From NCBI GenBank assembly GCA_030836965.1, contig JAUPLM010000198.1, positions 1-8,531 of the forward strand: a stretch of DNA of 8,531 bases, given 5' to 3'. This stretch comes from Thermodesulfobacteriota bacterium (lineage in GTDB: Bacteria; Desulfobacterota; Desulfobacteria; Desulfobacterales; RPRI01). Position 1 is the first letter of the stretch. Every line of letters starts with the position of its first letter. This document shows, in pieces, positions 7,035 to 8,531 of this stretch. The notes beneath the pieces are model-generated. The model ran no database searches and was not told the origin of the DNA. It was given only the letters and a program-made list of their open reading frames with translations. Made by a program: the position numbers and the translations under genes.

Positions 7035-7181
7035 CATCGCACTTCGAATATCGGACATCGCACATCGAAGTTCGTTGTTGTCTTCTGATATTCGATATGC
7101 GAAATTCGACATTCGATGTTCTATATTCTATGTTCAATATTCTGATCCTTGACTCCAGCCTTCAGCCTATCTACCTTCAGC
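7035..7181 (-). repeat. Degenerate heptad array, 21 units, upstream of recD2
   Basis: Read on the minus strand, these 147 bp divide into 21 units of 7 bp with no leftover. The units vary, but most of units 6-14 follow NNTNGAA (for example TATTGAA, CATCGAA, TGTCGAA, TATCGAA), and units 17-21 follow NNCGANN (TTCGATG, TGCGATG, TCCGATA). The CGA position moves by one base around units 15-16. The array fills nearly all of the spacer between the cysteine-rich protein gene and recD2. It ends one base before the preferred recD2 ATG. Confidence 0.75.
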
Positions 7182-7193
7182 CTTTTTACTTTT

Positions 7194-7210
7194 AAAGGAC
7201 GCCGTCCTTT
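7194..7210. terminator. Hairpin after the C_GCAxxG_C_C gene, possible weak terminator
   Basis: AAAGGAC (7194-7200) and GTCCTTT (7204-7210) form a perfect 7-bp stem with a three-base loop, 15 bp beyond the stop codon of the cysteine-rich protein gene. In that gene's direction the T run is only three bases, so termination may be weak. In the plus direction five T follow the loop side. Confidence 0.4.
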
Positions 7211-7224
7211 TTCAAAGCCGTCCC

Positions 7225-7788
7225 TCAGCCCTTTGCAATATCGCAGGAAGTCTCCTTGAGGTTTTCCACATTCGCGCCGAACGGCTTTGACGCAAGCTCC
7301 TCTTTATCGGAGAGAATAAGTTCCGCTGCGATGCCTGCCGATTCGATTATGATCTCCCTGCAGTAGAGGGCGTGCTCGCGGCAAAGCCAGCTTTCTTTCC
7401 ATTTTGATGTAATATCCCTGCAAACCGTATGTCCGAATTTTTCGCTTATACGGTTCGGTATCTGGTTAAAAAGCCTGTAAAGTCCGGGCTTGCCGTACAG
7501 CTGCTCGGATGCTTTTTTTACCGCTTCTTTCCCTTCGCCTTCCGGCAGGGAGCTTCTTCCGTGAACGGCTCCGACGGCAAGAACAGATCCTGAAACAGCT
7601 CCGCAAGTGTCCCCGAAGAGTCCGACACCGCCTCCGAAGCCGGTAGCCATCCTGCGAGCCTCCTGCGGCAATCCTGTGTCAATCAGGGAAAATACCGCCT
7701 CCAGGACACATTCGGCGCAGTTGTACCCCAGCGAAAAATTCTTTTTTGCCCTCTGTTTTACAGCTTCGATAGTCTCTTCTTTTGTCAT
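7225..7788 (-). CDS. C_GCAxxG_C_C family redox-active-type protein
   Basis: This 187-residue protein of the C_GCAxxG_C_C family (Pfam C_GCAxxG_C_C) is predicted to be soluble and cytoplasmic. The family is thought to be redox-active from its conserved cysteines, but its reaction is not established. Visible motifs are YNCAECVLEAV (22-32), GFGGGVGLFGDTCGAVSG (50-67, with the C-G-A-x-x-G core at 62-67) and the paired later cysteines in WLCREHALYC (134-143). Cysteines are at 24, 27, 62, 123, 136, 143 and 182. Cys27 and Cys182 may be additional to the family pattern. No signal peptide or membrane segment is present. The start ATG at 7786-7788 lacks a strong ribosome-binding site, but the frame opens sensibly with MTKEETIEAVKQRA. 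It sits alone between two repeat-filled spacers, co-oriented with its neighbours. Confidence 0.85.
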   Translation of the reverse strand: MTKEETIEAVKQRAKKNFSLGYNCAECVLEAVFSLIDTGLPQEARRMATGFGGGVGLFGDTCGAVSGSVLAVGAVHGRSSLPEGEGKEAVKKASEQLYGKPGLYRLFNQIPNRISEKFGHTVCRDITSKWKESWLCREHALYCREIIIESAGIAAELILSDKEELASKPFGANVENLKETSCDIAKG

Positions 7789-7856
7789 ATTTCTAACTAG
7801 TCCCTATTAAAGGTTTAAAAACTCATAATCCGAACATCGAATGTCGCACATCGAAG

Positions 7857-7896
7857 GGAATAAAGGATTCAAGGGGCCGAGGATTCGAGGGTTCAA
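7857..7896 (-). repeat. Degenerate 8-bp tandem block, five units
   Basis: On the minus strand five consecutive octamers, TTGAACCC, TCGAATCC, TCGGCCCC, TTGAATCC and TTTATTCC, cover exactly 40 bp. They are followed at 7828-7855 by heptads of the TTCGATG / TGCGACA kind seen before recD2. The block lies upstream of the C_GCAxxG_C_C gene. Confidence 0.65.
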
Positions 7897-7932
7897 GTGA
7901 AAAACCTTCTATTTCCCCTGACTCCAGCCCCT

Positions 7933-7988
7933 CGCCTCACGCTTTTCGCCTCTTGCCTCTCGCCTCTCGCCTCACGCCTCTCGCCTTC
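7933..7988. repeat. 7-bp tandem repeat, eight units (CGCCTCT)
   Basis: On the plus strand 56 bp divide into eight heptamers: CGCCTCA, CGCTTTT, CGCCTCT, TGCCTCT, CGCCTCT, CGCCTCA, CGCCTCT and CGCCTTC. The array ends exactly at the stop codon of the acetoacetyl-CoA synthetase gene (7989-7991). It is the most regular of the short tandem repeats here and is non-coding in all likelihood. Confidence 0.85.
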
Positions 7989-8531
7989 TTATTCTTCACT
8001 CAGCTCCTTGAACCCGGCATAAAAATCGAGAGCTTCCGGATTTCTCAGGGCGTCCTTGTTAAGCACAGGCCTGCCCTGGATGACTTTTTTCACGGCAAGT
8101 TCAACCTTCTTCATATTGAGAGTATACGGGACATCCGGCACGCTCAGAATTTTAGCGGGCACATGCCTCGGAGAAGCATTTATCCTGATGGTATTTACAA
8201 TCTTCTTTTTAACCTCATCTGTCAGCTCGTAACCGGGCGCCATTTTCACAAACAGGATTACACGCACATCATTTTTCCAGTCCTGGCCGACAACAACGCT
8301 GTCCTCAATCTCGTCAAGCTGCTCCATCTGCCGGTATATCTCGGCAGTCCCTATCCTGACCCCTCCCGGATTTAAAGTGGCGTCGGATCTCCCGAAAATG
8401 GTCACGCCTCCGCGGTCGTTTATTTCAATAAAATCTCCGTGCCGCCATACGTTCGGATATACGTCAAAATACGCGCTGTGATATTTTTTCCCGTCCGGAT
8501 CATCCCAGAAATAGATCGGCATTGAAGGAAA
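7989..8531 (-). CDS. Acetoacetyl-CoA synthetase (acetoacetate-CoA ligase), C-terminal part
   Basis: The last 180 residues of an acyl-CoA synthetase of the acetoacetate-CoA ligase type are visible. The enzyme activates acetoacetate with ATP and CoA through an acetoacetyl-adenylate in the cytoplasm. The frame stays open to the right edge (Phe-Pro-Ser precede the first visible Met), so that Met is internal. The family has about 650 residues, so roughly 470 are missing. Signatures counted from the edge are [10 protein letters not shown] (28-37), [20 protein letters not shown] (47-66), which is the adenylate-forming hinge region and is diagnostic of AacS, SPRHVP (120-125) and [13 protein letters not shown] (137-149), which carries the expected acyl-activation lysine. 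The C-terminal [10 protein letters not shown] is also AacS-like. The stop is directly followed by the 7-bp tandem repeat. Together with the left-edge CoA-transferase family gene it suggests short-chain acyl-CoA metabolism. Confidence 0.92.
   Translation of the reverse strand, partial: FPSMPIYFWDDPDGKKYHSAYFDVYPNVWRHGDFIEINDRGGVTIFGRSDATLNPGGVRIGTAEIYRQMEQLDEIEDSVVVGQDWKNDVRVILFVKMAPGYELTDEVKKKIVNTIRINASPRHVPAKILSVPDVPYTLNMKKVELAVKKVIQGRPVLNKDALRNPEALDFYAGFKELSEE

Noticed and set aside
7035..7181. Diversity-generating retroelement or retron
   Set aside because: No reverse transcriptase or template/variable repeat pair is present in the window.
7035..7988. CRISPR array
   Set aside because: The units are 7-8 bp, contiguous and degenerate, with no 25-40 bp repeats, no unique spacers and no cas genes.
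7953..8375. 140-residue plus-strand open frame
   Set aside because: It starts inside the CGCCTCT tandem repeat and is antisense to the acetoacetyl-CoA synthetase.

Overview
The window looks like chromosomal DNA of a Gram-negative, probably anaerobic bacterium. A member of the Desulfobacterota or a relative is my best guess. The reasons are a Tat-exported TRAP solute-binding protein with its membrane subunits, a GNAT-linked-type acetyl-CoA hydrolase/transferase, an acetoacetyl-CoA synthetase, a C_GCAxxG_C_C redox protein, a RecD2 helicase, and intergenic spacers full of degenerate short tandem repeats. The lineage call is inference from gene content and is weak. No phage, plasmid, transposase, tRNA, rRNA or CRISPR signal is visible.

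Layout. Positions 1-611 (minus) hold the N-terminal 203 codons of a CoA-hydrolase/transferase that runs off the left edge. Positions 612-1043 form a 432-bp divergent intergenic region. It carries a REP-like inverted repeat, a second stem-loop, a good sigma-70-type promoter and a leader hairpin ahead of the solute-binding protein gene. Positions 1044-2171 (plus) encode a TakP/FcbT1-type TRAP solute-binding protein. A bidirectional terminator follows at 2191-2225. Positions 2245-4623 (minus) encode the matching large (DctM/FcbT3-type) and small (DctQ/FcbT2-type) permeases, with the small one first in transcription order. The binding protein and its permeases are therefore convergent and presumably transcribed separately.

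Positions 4808-7033 (minus) encode RecD2. Positions 7225-7788 (minus) encode a C_GCAxxG_C_C family cysteine-rich protein. Positions 7989-8531 (minus) are the C-terminal 180 residues of an acetoacetyl-CoA synthetase that enters from the right edge.

How the genes fit together. The TRAP proteins probably form a sodium-driven uptake system for a 2-oxo acid or similar small organic anion. The two edge genes act on short-chain acyl-CoA, which suits an organism living on organic acids. RecD2 and the cysteine-rich protein have no evident functional link to them.

The least ordinary part is the intergenic DNA around recD2. The spacers at 7035-7181 and 7857-7988 are built almost entirely of degenerate 7-bp and 8-bp units. 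They share short identical words in the same order, and a third related spacer lies at 4741-4837. Repeat-derived sequence appears to run into the 3' end of recD2 and to create a false upstream start for it. I did not find a convincing new multi-gene system.
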